From Phycisphaerales bacterium (GTDB taxonomy: Bacteria > Planctomycetota > Phycisphaerae > WQYP01), in the NCBI GenBank assembly GCA_013044165.1, contig JABEVB010000180.1, positions 1-35,661 on the forward strand: a DNA stretch of 35,661 nt, given 5' to 3'. The notes beneath the pieces are model-generated. The model did not search any database. It saw only the letters and a program-made list of their open reading frames with translations, and was not told where the DNA came from. Shown piece by piece: positions 16,968-25,400 of this stretch (the stretch's first letter is position 1; every line of letters starts with the position of its first letter). The position numbers and the translations under genes were made by a program.

Positions 16968-16986
16968 CGATAAATAAAGTTTATCG
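16968..16986. repeat. Inverted repeat CGATAAA-N5-TTTATCG, possible operator of the esterase gene
   Basis: Two perfect 7-bp arms (16968-16974 and 16980-16986) are separated by 5 bp, 57 bp before the esterase start. On the - strand a TAAACT within it could serve as a -10. No regulator is assigned. Confidence 0.4.
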
Positions 16987-17181
16987 CAAAGGTCCCCGAG
17001 CGTGAAGAAGCCAAGGGGCAAAGCCCTGCGAGGTTAATGCGGGATTGAGAAAATTTTTCTTAAGAATTTGTGCCCGGCGCTTTGTAAAGGCAGGACGATT
17101 TTGAGCCTGTGTGGTATAGTCAAAACGGCGGATTCACAGGGAATGCCGCAGGGTGGATCGTTAACGTGCCGGGCGCATGGA

Positions 17182-17229
17182 ACCTGCCAGGAGCGGCTGC
17201 ATCCTGCAATGGCAGGTGATGAAATCACC
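17182..17229 (+). promoter_or_regulatory. Competing hairpins in the leader of the Gfo/Idh gene
   Basis: ACCTGCCA (17182-17189) pairs with TGGCAGGT (17210-17217). GGTGAT (17215-17220) pairs with ATCACC (17224-17229). The two stems share GGT and cannot form fully together. The start codon is 38 nt further on. This is what a leader switching between two folds would look like; no known riboswitch class is recognised. Confidence 0.4.
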
Positions 17230-17266
17230 CGATAAACATAAACAGATTTTTTAGCGGGAAGTATGC

Positions 17267-18418
17267 ATGAAAAAACATCGCGTGGGCATCATCATGAATG
17301 GGGTGACGGGTCGCATGGGGACAAATCAGCACCTTATTCGCTCCATTTCGGCCATTATGGCGCAGGGCGGCGTGAAGCTATCGGACGAGGAAGTGATCAT
17401 GCCGGACCCCATTCTTATTGGCCGCAATGCCGCCAAGTTGGAAGAATTGGCGCGGCGCACGGGCATAAGCAAATTCAGCACCGATCTTGCCGCTGCACTA
17501 AAAGACCCTCAGTACAGTATTTATTTTGATGCGCAAACCACCGATCGCCGCTTTGACGCTGTGAAGGCGGCCATTGCCGCCGGCAAGCATTTGTACTGCG
17601 AAAAGCCGGTGGCTACCAACTCGGCGCAGGCGTTGGAGTTGTATCGCCTGGCCAAAAAGGCGGGCGTAAAAAATGGTGTGGTTCAGGACAAACTGTTTCT
17701 GCCCGGCATCTTGAAGCTGCGGCAACTCATTGCCACGGGCTTTTTTGGCCAGATGCTCTCGGTTCGCGGTGAGTTTGGCTACTGGGTGTTTGATGGTGAC
17801 CCCATAGCTCCACAGCGGCCAAGCTGGAACTACCGCAAGGAAGACGGCGGCGGCATCATATTAGATATGCTTTGTCATTGGCGCTACCTTATAGACAATG
17901 TTTTTGGGTCGGTGAAGGCCGTTTCGTGCATGGGGGCCATTCACCTGAAGGAGCGTCGCGATGAAGCCGGCAAATTGTTCAAGTGCACCGCGGACGATTC
18001 GGCCTATGCCACGTTTGAGCTGGCCAATGGCATAGTCTGTCAGTTCAACAGTTCGTGGACTGTGCGTGTGCGGCGCGACGACCTCTTGACGCTGCAAGTG
18101 GATGGCACACATGGCTCGGCGGTGGCGGGGCTGCGCAATTGCGTGAGCCAGCAGCTTAACAATACGCCGCGCGCTGTATGGAACCCTGATATAGATAGCC
18201 CAATCAACCACCTGCAACTCTGGAGCGAAATACCGGCCCAGCAAACGTACGACAATGCTTTTAAGGTGCAGTGGGAAATGTTTCTCAAACATATTGTCGC
18301 CGACGAGGAATTTCCGTGGGATTTATTGGAAGGGGCCAAAGGCGTGCAACTTGCAGAAAAGGGTTTGGAAAGCTGGCTCAAGCGAGCATGGGTTGATGTA
18401 GAGCCACTGGTGGCTTAA
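17267..18418 (+). CDS. Gfo/Idh/MocA family oxidoreductase
   Basis: 383 residues. An N-terminal Rossmann domain (about 1-135) includes IIMNGVTGRMGTNQHL and the family motif HLYCEKPVATN with Lys113, the usual catalytic lysine. The C-terminal alpha/beta domain (about 140-375) contains DGGGIILDMLCHWRYLID, where Asp and His complete the active site. The family oxidises sugars, inositols or sugar acids with NAD(P). GGGAA before ATG 17267 serves as ribosome site. The downstream FAA-hydrolase gene follows in 57 bp, and the pair heads what looks like a catabolic locus. The N-terminal GxGxxG is replaced by NGVTGRMG, a spacing seen in a subgroup of this family. Substrate unknown. Confidence 0.9.
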   Translation: MKKHRVGIIMNGVTGRMGTNQHLIRSISAIMAQGGVKLSDEEVIMPDPILIGRNAAKLEELARRTGISKFSTDLAAALKDPQYSIYFDAQTTDRRFDAVKAAIAAGKHLYCEKPVATNSAQALELYRLAKKAGVKNGVVQDKLFLPGILKLRQLIATGFFGQMLSVRGEFGYWVFDGDPIAPQRPSWNYRKEDGGGIILDMLCHWRYLIDNVFGSVKAVSCMGAIHLKERRDEAGKLFKCTADDSAYATFELANGIVCQFNSSWTVRVRRDDLLTLQVDGTHGSAVAGLRNCVSQQLNNTPRAVWNPDIDSPINHLQLWSEIPAQQTYDNAFKVQWEMFLKHIVADEEFPWDLLEGAKGVQLAEKGLESWLKRAWVDVEPLVA

Positions 18419-18475
18419 CCTGAAACGAGCGCGGGCTGGTGTGCGGATTTAGCGGCCATTGATGCGGAGGCGTTT

Positions 18476-19282
18476 ATGCGGTTGATTCGGTTTTTTGATT
18501 CCACAAATTCAGTAAAGCATGGATCGCTGCGGCCCGATGGCAGTGCTCTGCTTATTGACGGCGATATTCTGGGTAACTACACCGTGACGCATCAGGTAGT
18601 GGCGGTGAAGCGCGTGCTGGCGCCGATTGTTCCGCCCGCCATCATCTGTATCGGACTGAATTACCGCAAACATGCCGCCGAGACTGGAGCTAAAATCCCG
18701 GAGTTTCCGGTGGTATTCTTAAAGAACCCGGCGGCGGTGCAAAATCCCGATGACAGCATTTATATCCCGCGGCACCTGGCAAGCACCGAGGTGGATTATG
18801 AAGCAGAGCTTGCTATCGTGGTGGGCCGCGGATGCAAAAATGTTTCAGCGGCCAAAGCGCTCGATTACATGTTGGGGTTTACCTGCGCCAATGATGTTTC
18901 GGCGCGTGATTGGCAGCGGCAGTGGGGCGGCTCGCAGTGGTGCCGCGGCAAGAGCTTCGATACCTTCTGCCCGCTGGGGCCGGCTATTGTTACGCCCGAT
19001 GAGATCAAAGACCCGAATAAGCTGGCGATCTCTACCACGCTTAACGGGCAGATGATGCAGCAATCCAATACGGCGGATATGATTTTTAACGTTGGGCAGA
19101 TTATCGCATTTCTTTCCGGTTCTACCACGCTGCTGCCGGGCACGGTCATTCTGACCGGCACGCCCGAGGGCGTGGGCATGGCGCGCACGCCACCGGTCTG
19201 GCTCAAACCCGGCGATAAAGTGACGGTGCATATAGAGGGTATTGGCGAGCTAAGCAACCCGGTCGCGTTGGAACGGGTGTAA
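18476..19282 (+). CDS. Fumarylacetoacetate hydrolase (FAH) family protein
   Basis: 268 residues. A short N-terminal domain (1-60) is followed by the FAH catalytic domain. [14 protein letters not shown], the metal-binding [11 protein letters not shown] (two Glu), and [10 protein letters not shown] with [12 protein letters not shown] are present. The closing [20 protein letters not shown] is the family signature. Members hydrolyse or decarboxylate beta-diketo acids with Mg2+ or Mn2+; those closest in layout act on 2,4-diketo-3-deoxy sugar acids, on ureidoglycolate or on catechol meta-cleavage products. The two SDRs downstream make a 2,4-diketo acid intermediate plausible here, but this is inference. 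GGAGG lies 5 nt before ATG 18476. Confidence 0.9.
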   Translation: MRLIRFFDSTNSVKHGSLRPDGSALLIDGDILGNYTVTHQVVAVKRVLAPIVPPAIICIGLNYRKHAAETGAKIPEFPVVFLKNPAAVQNPDDSIYIPRHLASTEVDYEAELAIVVGRGCKNVSAAKALDYMLGFTCANDVSARDWQRQWGGSQWCRGKSFDTFCPLGPAIVTPDEIKDPNKLAISTTLNGQMMQQSNTADMIFNVGQIIAFLSGSTTLLPGTVILTGTPEGVGMARTPPVWLKPGDKVTVHIEGIGELSNPVALERV

Positions 19283-19631
19283 CCACAGCGTTGTGTGCTT
19301 ACAGGCTCGCCGCCATGTCTTGACGGGTGTTAAACATAATACAGCCGTTATTCGGTGAGTCCCAAGATAAGTTCTAAAGTACAATTATGAGCGATTGGCT
19401 ATTGCGTTATCACAGGCGCGTTTGGCCTGCGGACGGTTTGTGTAAGAGCACAGAATGGGGCCGCCGCACAGATTGTCCGGTGCCAGCATAGAGGTCCTCT
19501 CTGCTGATGGCAGGTATTCGTAGCCAAAGCAGTCGCAGTCATTCAAAAGATTGTGGCATAACTATTGAGACAAAACGCAAAGATAAGCCCTATCTTGACA
19601 GACGAGCACGGCGAGGTTATCTCTAATAATA
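19283..19631. other. 349-bp gap before the IclR gene
   Basis: I see no gene and no strong inverted repeat. The only clear signal is the promoter-like pair at 19594-19622. Confidence 0.5.
19594..19622 (+). promoter_or_regulatory. Candidate promoter of the IclR-led operon
   Basis: TTGACA (19594-19599) and TTATCT (19617-19622) are 17 bp apart. The ATG at 19632 is only about 10 nt beyond the -10, so the transcript would be nearly leaderless. This fits the weak ribosome site of the gene. Confidence 0.4.
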
Positions 19632-20432
19632 ATGATTATGGCTAATGATAATAGCGTTACAAAGGTTCCTGCGCTGGAGCGTGGTCTGGATGTGCTTGAG
19701 AGCATGCACACGCAGGAATCGGCTCTTACGCTTACGGCCATTGCTCGGCGGTGCGGCCGATCGGTGTCGGAGTTGCAGCGAGTGATTGCATGCCTGCATA
19801 ACCGGGGCTATCTCCTGCGCGACGTCACTGGGGCGTACCGCGTGAGCAGTAAAATATTTCGCATGGGTCAGGCATGCTCACCTTTTCAGGACTTACTTGT
19901 GCATGCATGGGCACCGATGCGGCAATTTGCCGGGCAAACCGGCCAGTCGGTGCATATCAGCGTGCTTTCGGAGGACCAGTTGCTGATTTTGGCAAATGTT
20001 AGCGGATCCGGATATCTGCAACTGGGTGTAGCAGCGGGGAGCACGCATGATCCAATCATGAGTGCCTCAGGGCGGGTTCTTTTGGCTTCGATGGATGGCA
20101 AAGAATTGGTTGGCTTTCTCAAGAGAAATAAGGTGTCTGCGCAGAGAGCCGGGCCATTGCAGTTGCGGCTGGGGCTGATTCGTCGTCGGGGCTATGAACT
20201 GGTACCAAGCCACTTATATCGCGGGCTATTCGATCTGGCGTTGTGTGCGCCCGCTCAAGAGGGTTTGCTGGTTGCGGCTGTTGCGTGTTCTTATTTGCGG
20301 CCCCGCCAAGGGCTGCAGGGGCAGCAAATGCCGGCGCCGTCAAGGCTGTTGCGAAAACTACGTCAGTGTGCCGGTGGGATTTCAGCCGCGTTTGAGCCAC
20401 AAACAATTGCCTGCGAGGAGGAAACGCGATGA
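19632..20432 (+). CDS. IclR family transcriptional regulator
   Basis: 266 residues. The N-terminal winged helix (about 12-75) has the VPALERGLDVLESM opening and LTLTAIARRCGRSVSELQRV as the helix-turn-helix. The C-terminal effector domain (about 85-250) contains SVHISVLSEDQLLILANV and ASGRVLLASM. IclR proteins usually bind a pathway intermediate and control the adjacent catabolic operon. The stop overlaps the next start by 4 bp, so it is probably co-transcribed with the six enzymes downstream. A GAGG at 19613-19616 is too far from ATG 19632 for a good ribosome site, and a second ATG lies at 19638; the exact start is uncertain. Confidence 0.9.
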   Translation: MIMANDNSVTKVPALERGLDVLESMHTQESALTLTAIARRCGRSVSELQRVIACLHNRGYLLRDVTGAYRVSSKIFRMGQACSPFQDLLVHAWAPMRQFAGQTGQSVHISVLSEDQLLILANVSGSGYLQLGVAAGSTHDPIMSASGRVLLASMDGKELVGFLKRNKVSAQRAGPLQLRLGLIRRRGYELVPSHLYRGLFDLALCAPAQEGLLVAAVACSYLRPRQGLQGQQMPAPSRLLRKLRQCAGGISAAFEPQTIACEEETR

Positions 20433-21190
20433 GCACGATTTTTGGAAAACGGGCGTTGGTAACCGGCGGTTCGCGTGGGATTGGTCTGGCGTATGCCGAA
20501 GCGCTGTCAGCACAGGGTTGCTCGGTCGTGATCAATCACTTTAAAGATGGGGCGAAAGCCAGTGCTGAGTGTCGGCGACTCACGAACATGGCTCCATGCT
20601 ACGAAATTGACGCCGATGTAGGCGAGCCAGCGGCCGCCCGGGAAATGGTGCAACGGGCGGCGTCGCTGCTTGGCGGGCTTGATATTGTTATAAGCAACGC
20701 AGGAATATGCCGCTTCACACCGTTTTTGGAGATCAGCGAAGAAATATGGTCGCGCCATGTGGAAGTAAACCTCAGCGGCGCATTTCGTGTGTCACAGGAA
20801 GCGGCATGGCTCATGGTGGCAGCGGGTGGGGGTGGTCGCATCGTGATGACCACCAGCGTTGGAGCGTTTCGTTCCAATAGCGGTCAGACGCACTACTGCA
20901 GCACCAAGGGCGGCCTCAATCTGCTGATGCAGGGCATGGCTCTGGAGCTTGCGCCGCACCAGATCACTGTCAATGCGATTGCTCCGGGCTGGATACACAC
21001 CGACATTAATGACGCCGCGTCGCGTGACAGCGATGCCGTGGCGAGTTGGTTGAAAGCACACTGTCCCGCCGGACGGCTGGGAAGGCCCGACGACGTTAAG
21101 GAGGCTCTGTTGTTTCTGGTGAGTCGTGACGCGTCGTACGTCACGGGGAGCACCCTATCTGTAGATGGAGGATGGAACGCACAACTATGA
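20429..21190 (+). CDS. SDR family oxidoreductase (first of two)
   Basis: 253 residues, classical short-chain dehydrogenase. The cofactor loop is ALVTGGSRGIGLAYAEAL, followed by NAG in DIVISNAGICRF. The catalytic Ser is in TTSVGAF, and Tyr-x3-Lys is YCSTK. The end, PAGRLGRPDDVKEALLFLVS then VTGSTLSVDGGW, is characteristic of the FabG-like clan. It oxidises or reduces a hydroxyl/keto pair with NAD(P). GGAGG precedes the ATG, which overlaps the IclR stop. Its own stop overlaps the next start. Together with the second SDR it implies two redox steps on one substrate. Confidence 0.92.
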   Translation: MSTIFGKRALVTGGSRGIGLAYAEALSAQGCSVVINHFKDGAKASAECRRLTNMAPCYEIDADVGEPAAAREMVQRAASLLGGLDIVISNAGICRFTPFLEISEEIWSRHVEVNLSGAFRVSQEAAWLMVAAGGGGRIVMTTSVGAFRSNSGQTHYCSTKGGLNLLMQGMALELAPHQITVNAIAPGWIHTDINDAASRDSDAVASWLKAHCPAGRLGRPDDVKEALLFLVSRDASYVTGSTLSVDGGWNAQL

Positions 21191-21990
21191 AGCCGTATCA
21201 AATTACATTGCTTAAAATGGGAGAGACACGTGTGCCGTCGGCCGAAGTGTACTGGATGGACCGGCTCATCGGCTGGGAAGACCTTGCGTTTTGGGCGTGC
21301 CTTATTTACAACGGAGAAAGGCGGGTGCTGCTTAACACCGGTTTTCCGCGCGATATATCTGCGTTGCACGAACATTGGACGACGTGGGCCAAAGCCGCTA
21401 CCGGTGAATTTGGTCATGTGCCGGTGGTTAAACCGGACAACTGGATTGTGACCGCGCTGGCGGCGCATGGCGTTTCGGCGGAGCAGATTGACGACGTGCT
21501 TGTTACACCGCTGACCGCGTATGCAACGGGCGGATTAAATCAGTTTTCCAAAGCCCGCTTTTGGATGTCGCGTCGGGGCTGGATTGACTTTCATGCGCCG
21601 GACCCTGAAGTTCCGCAGTTGCCTCGACATATAGTGTTTCCGCCGGAGGTGTTGCAGTACTTGACGATGGAAGCAGCGGGGCGTGTTCATCTGCTGCCGG
21701 ATGAACCAGTCGAATTTATTGATGGAATTCAATCGTGGTTTTGCGGGGCTCATCATCGCTCGAGCATGGTGTTTAACATTCGCACGTCGGTTGGGAGCGT
21801 GGCCATTACGGATGCGATATTCAAATATCGTAATTTTGAACAGCGGATACCGCTTGGCATAAGCGAATCCCTGCAAGAGCATTACCGGCTTTATGCCCAA
21901 CTGACGAGGACGGCAGACCTGGTAGTGCCGCTGTACGATCCTCAGGTTGCGGTTCGGCACCCAAGCCTGCGAATTGGAGAGTTATGCTGA
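21187..21990 (+). CDS. Metallo-beta-lactamase-fold protein lacking the metal ligands
   Basis: 267 residues with the overall pattern of AttM-like lactonases. The early part reads LIYNGERRVLLNTGFP. IDDVLVTPLTAYATGGLNQF replaces the usual 'ILTHLHWDHVGGLNQF' block. FIDGIQSWFCGAHHRSSMVF follows, then VAITDAIFKYRNFEQRIPLG and a late VVPLYDPQV. The HxHxDH ligands are lost: Pro108, Thr110, Tyr112 and Ala113 stand in their place. The late His of 'PGHDP' is Tyr. Only the His of GAHH and the Asp of ITDA remain. A normal two-zinc site cannot form, so this is either a pseudoenzyme or a different chemistry on the same fold. ATG 21187 overlaps the upstream stop; the 5 codons before it are not needed. Confidence 0.8.
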   Translation: MKPYQITLLKMGETRVPSAEVYWMDRLIGWEDLAFWACLIYNGERRVLLNTGFPRDISALHEHWTTWAKAATGEFGHVPVVKPDNWIVTALAAHGVSAEQIDDVLVTPLTAYATGGLNQFSKARFWMSRRGWIDFHAPDPEVPQLPRHIVFPPEVLQYLTMEAAGRVHLLPDEPVEFIDGIQSWFCGAHHRSSMVFNIRTSVGSVAITDAIFKYRNFEQRIPLGISESLQEHYRLYAQLTRTADLVVPLYDPQVAVRHPSLRIGELC

Positions 21991-22772
21991 CCGTAGACTT
22001 AAATGGCAAATGCGCGATAGTCACAGGTGCTGCAAGCGGTTTTGGCCGAGCGGCAGCCTTGGCGCTGGCGGCTTGCGGCGTGCGCGTTGCGGCAGTGGAT
22101 GTTCATCACGAGAAGCTAAAAGAAACGGTGGATTTACTGTCGCATCCTGAGCGGAAGCATGTATACATTGGCAAAAACCTGCGGCCTACACAGGCTGCGG
22201 GCGAAGTTATGGCGGAGGCAATCGCCTGCTTGGGGCAACTGGATATTCTGGTGAATTCCGCCGGCGTGTGTCATTTTACCCCGGCGAAGGACATAACGCC
22301 CGAGCAATGGGATGAGGTGCTCGAAGTAGACTTGCGTTCGCTGTACTTCTTATCGGTGGCGGCTGCCGAAGCGATGGATGCGAGTCGCGGCGGCAGGATT
22401 ATCAATCTTGGTTCCAACGCCGGGCGCAAAGGACGGGCATTTTCCGCCCATTATGCTGCGGCTAAAGCAGGCGTCGCCAACGTAAGCGAATCGCTGGCTC
22501 TGGCGTATGGAAAGAAAAACATCACGGCTAACACAGTGTGCCCGGCCGTGGTGCTTACGGAAATGTGGGAGCGCAACTTTAAAGAACTCAACACCATCAC
22601 CGGGAAATCGTCGAAGGAGCTTATTGAAGGCTGGAAACTGGCCACGCCGATGCAGCGACTCGGCACGGTCGAAGATGTGGCCAATCTTATCGTATTTCTG
22701 GCGTCGGATTATGCCGGCTTCATCACCGCACAGGAAATTAATGTCTGCGGCGGATTCATGCTTACATGCTAA
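21984..22772 (+). CDS. SDR family oxidoreductase (second of two)
   Basis: 262 residues, classical SDR. The cofactor loop is AIVTGAASGFGRAAALAL, with Asp in AVDVH after the second strand, which favours NAD over NADP. DILVNSAGVCHFTP, the catalytic Ser in NLGSNAGRKG, and the Tyr-x3-Lys in HYAAAKAG are all present. It ends in ITAQEINVCGGFML. The ATG overlaps the MBL-fold gene by 7 bp. The C-terminal substrate loop differs clearly from the first SDR, so the two should act on different intermediates or steps. The next gene follows after 15 bp. Confidence 0.92.
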   Translation: MLTVDLNGKCAIVTGAASGFGRAAALALAACGVRVAAVDVHHEKLKETVDLLSHPERKHVYIGKNLRPTQAAGEVMAEAIACLGQLDILVNSAGVCHFTPAKDITPEQWDEVLEVDLRSLYFLSVAAAEAMDASRGGRIINLGSNAGRKGRAFSAHYAAAKAGVANVSESLALAYGKKNITANTVCPAVVLTEMWERNFKELNTITGKSSKELIEGWKLATPMQRLGTVEDVANLIVFLASDYAGFITAQEINVCGGFMLTC

Positions 22773-22787
22773 AAAGGGTGATTCAAC

Positions 22788-23540
22788 ATGAACATCAAGC
22801 TGTCACAACTTATTGATCGTGATCTGCGGCAGGATGCCCCCGATAAAGTCGGCAAGTCATCACTGCGTTTGGCTTATGAGGCTATGGACAGGGGCGAGCT
22901 TGGCGAAGCAAAGAAAATAATTGAGTACGCCCGCCTCGAGTGGCAGGTTGTGCATGACATGTATGTAAATTGGTCGTGGTCATTTTTTACTTATATCGCC
23001 ACGACGTATGGTGAGGCAGAGCTCGAAAAAGCCATGCGTAGCGTTTTGGGAAGTTACTACCGGGCCCGCTACGACAAGGTAATGGCTGCAGATATTGAAA
23101 CGCAGTTGCAGCTGACCGTGGAGGGGTTGCGTGGGCACCTGATGGGGCCGCGTCGCCAGGGCGAAATTGAAGTTACAGAGGAACCGGATCGTTACAAACT
23201 CACACTTGCCCCCTGTGGCAGCGGCGGCGTGGCCCGGCAGCGTGTTGAAGGCGGCCATGAGCCGCGTCCTGAGTTATTTGGCTACTCGCAGGGGCCGCAG
23301 AGTTGGACGTGGGGCAAAGCCCGAGCCTGCTACTACTGTGCACATTGCGCCATGGTCAATGAAATTATGGCGATAGAAAATTACGGTCATCCCATGCGCG
23401 TTACGGAATATCCGGACAACCCCAACGATCCGTGCGTATGGTACATTTACAAGGATCCAAAGAAGATTCCTGCTGAATATTACCATCGCGTGGGCAAGAA
23501 GGCTCCACCGAATGCCCCCGGACAGGAGAAAACTTCATGA
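22788..23540 (+). CDS. Conserved-looking protein of unknown function with a C-x2-C-x2-C motif
   Basis: 250 residues that I do not recognise. The N-terminal half (1-130) is helical, with many Trp and Tyr around DMYVNWSWSFFTYIATTYGE. The second half has strands (GEIEVTEEPDRYKLTLAPCG) and a cysteine/histidine-rich stretch: LAPCGSGGVARQRVEGGH, then ACYYCAHCAMVNEIM and later DPCVWYIY. The Cys spacing could bind a metal, but this is not shown. No signal peptide or membrane helix. It sits between an SDR (15 bp upstream) and an ADC-family gene (4-bp overlap), so it is surely part of the same pathway, either as an enzyme or as a binding protein. AAGGGTG serves as ribosome site. Confidence 0.75.
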   Translation: MNIKLSQLIDRDLRQDAPDKVGKSSLRLAYEAMDRGELGEAKKIIEYARLEWQVVHDMYVNWSWSFFTYIATTYGEAELEKAMRSVLGSYYRARYDKVMAADIETQLQLTVEGLRGHLMGPRRQGEIEVTEEPDRYKLTLAPCGSGGVARQRVEGGHEPRPELFGYSQGPQSWTWGKARACYYCAHCAMVNEIMAIENYGHPMRVTEYPDNPNDPCVWYIYKDPKKIPAEYYHRVGKKAPPNAPGQEKTS

Positions 23541-24283
23541 ACAAAGACCCTTTAAAAGCTTGGTCTACGCCATTGGCTGCGCCTCTGGAGCCAGCATTTC
23601 CTTTTTCTTATCGTGATGTTGAGGTTCTTACGCTGGTCTACCGGACGCATCCGGAAGCGGTGCGACGACAGCTTCCGGCGCCGTTGGAGCCTGTCAGCGA
23701 CATGGTGTTAATACATCTGTACAACATGCGTGATGTTGACTATTTGGGGCCCTACGGCGAGTGCAATGTCATGGTAGGCGCCGAGTTGCCGGGAAAAATC
23801 ATTGGCGGCTATTCGCCATTTTTGTTTTTAAATAGCGATGCGGGCCTGGCGCAGGGGCGCACCGTGCATGGGCAACCCAAAAAATGGGGCAACCCCCGTG
23901 TTGAAATCCGAGGCGATTTAATTGTGGGCATTCTGGAACGTAATGGCATTGACGTTGTTACAGGCACAATGGGTTACAAGCGCCAGCGCGGCGACATTGC
24001 CGACCTTAAGCGTGACGCCTTTGATTTTGCCGTTAATTTAAATTTTAAGGTTATTCAACATATTGACGGCCGCATGGCGATTTGTCAGATCACCAGCCGT
24101 GCGCTTACGGACGTGCAGATTCATGAGTGCTGGCGCGGCCCCTGCACGGTGGAGTTGCGACCTCATGTGCTCGCACCATTGCATCAGTTGCCGGTGATTG
24201 AAACGATGGATGCGTATTATTGGCGAGCGAGTTTCAGTTTGGTTGCTGGAACCATCGTTCATGACTATTTGGAGCGTTCATGA
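23537..24283 (+). CDS. Acetoacetate decarboxylase (ADC) family protein
   Basis: 248 residues, the normal length. The core motif VHGQPKKWGNPRVE carries Lys115 and Lys116, the same numbers as the Schiff-base lysine and its neighbour in Clostridium ADC. EXXN-type context (GECNVMVGAEL) and the late IHECWRGPCTVEL strand fit the fold. Family members decarboxylate beta-keto acids or carry out aldol, dehydration or hydrolysis steps by imine chemistry. The start overlaps the unknown gene and the stop overlaps the dehydrogenase gene, each by 4 bp. With FAH and SDR neighbours, a keto-acid intermediate is likely. Acetoacetate itself is not implied. Confidence 0.88.
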   Translation: MNKDPLKAWSTPLAAPLEPAFPFSYRDVEVLTLVYRTHPEAVRRQLPAPLEPVSDMVLIHLYNMRDVDYLGPYGECNVMVGAELPGKIIGGYSPFLFLNSDAGLAQGRTVHGQPKKWGNPRVEIRGDLIVGILERNGIDVVTGTMGYKRQRGDIADLKRDAFDFAVNLNFKVIQHIDGRMAICQITSRALTDVQIHECWRGPCTVELRPHVLAPLHQLPVIETMDAYYWRASFSLVAGTIVHDYLERS

Positions 24284-25230
24284 AGGTATTGGTGAGCGAC
24301 TACGGGTTTGCAAATCTGGATATTGAGAGGCAGGTTATAACCCATGCAGGGTTTGAACTGGTGGCGGCGCAGTGCAAAACAGCCGACGAGGTTGTGGCGG
24401 CTGGAGTAGATGCAGCGGCGCTGTTGGTGCAATGGGCACCCATCACCCGGGAGGTGATTGCAAAGTTGCTGCAATGCCGGCTGATTGTTCGGTATGGCAT
24501 TGGGGTAGACAACGTTTATGTTGTGGCCGCCAAAGCCCGGGGCATCCCGGTTTGTAATGTGCCTGATTACTGTATTGAAGAAGTAGCAGATCATGCCATG
24601 GCGATGGCTTTGGCGCTGGCGCGGCAGTTGCCGCAGGTAGACCGACGGGTGCGGGGCGGCGTGTGGAAAATAACGCCGGATGCCGCTATGCCGGCGCTGG
24701 GCGATATGACTTTTGCCACAGCCGGGCTGGGACGAATCGCTCGAGCGTTTCTGACCCGGGCAAGGGCGTTTGGGGTGCGGCTTGCGGCATTTGATCCATT
24801 TGTACCTGCGGAAGTGTTTGCGGCCGAGGGCATCGCTCAACTTACCTTGGAGCAGCTCCTGCAGCAGGCCGACGTGCTGTCGCTTCATCTTCCGTTAACG
24901 CCGCAAACGCGCGGCCTTATCAATTTGTCTACGCTGGCAAAGATGAAATGCAGCGCCATACTTATTAATACGGCGCGCGGGGGGCTGGTAGACGGCGCTG
25001 CGCTGGCGGCGGCTCTTCAAAATAGGGTGATCGCCGGTGCCGGTGTGGATGTATTTGAAGCTGAACCGCTGCCTCAGGATCATCCTCTAAGACAATGTGA
25101 CAACGCGTTACTTACCTCGCACATAGGCTGGTTCAGCGAGCGAAGCGTGCCCAAGCTGCAGCGCCTGGCAGCAGAAGAAGTCGTGCGAGGATTACGCGGC
25201 GAACCGCTGAAAAACAAAGTTCTGGTTTAA
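24280..25230 (+). CDS. D-isomer-specific 2-hydroxyacid dehydrogenase
   Basis: 316 residues. The catalytic domain has YGIGVDNVYVVAAKARGIPV. The NAD-binding domain has FATAGLGRIARAF. The catalytic set is complete: Arg in INTARGGLVDG, Glu in GVDVFEAEPLP and His in LLTSHIGWFSERS. The SHIGWFSE form resembles the CtBP-like branch rather than SerA. The enzyme interconverts a 2-keto acid and a D-2-hydroxy acid with NAD. GGAG lies 5 nt before the ATG, which overlaps the ADC-family stop; this is the last gene of the packed run, followed by a 170-bp gap. Confidence 0.92.
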   Translation: MKVLVSDYGFANLDIERQVITHAGFELVAAQCKTADEVVAAGVDAAALLVQWAPITREVIAKLLQCRLIVRYGIGVDNVYVVAAKARGIPVCNVPDYCIEEVADHAMAMALALARQLPQVDRRVRGGVWKITPDAAMPALGDMTFATAGLGRIARAFLTRARAFGVRLAAFDPFVPAEVFAAEGIAQLTLEQLLQQADVLSLHLPLTPQTRGLINLSTLAKMKCSAILINTARGGLVDGAALAAALQNRVIAGAGVDVFEAEPLPQDHPLRQCDNALLTSHIGWFSERSVPKLQRLAAEEVVRGLRGEPLKNKVLV

Positions 25231-25400
25231 CACCCTGTCAGGCGCAGAACGGGCCGACGTGGTTTACGGCCTTGAATCAGCTACAGGGCCTGCGAGCCGA
25301 GTTGGAAAAGCAGTAGGAAAAATCATCACGGCCCATTTGCATCGGCACCGGCATAACCGTTACGCTTATCGCTCCAGAAGTGTGTGTAGGAGCCAATGCA

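Larger units (their letters stand above)
16912..17266. other. 355-bp divergent region between the esterase and Gfo/Idh genes
   Basis: No gene recognised. It contains the inverted repeat at 16968-16986, a 10-bp palindrome TTCTTAAGAA (17057-17066) and an extended -10-like TGG-TATAGT ending at 17120. The hairpin leader at 17182-17229 follows, before the Gfo/Idh start. Confidence 0.5.

Noticed and set aside
21187-21990. Quorum-quenching N-acyl-homoserine lactonase
   Set aside because: The fold resembles AttM, but the HxHxDH zinc ligands are absent, so lactonase activity should not be claimed.
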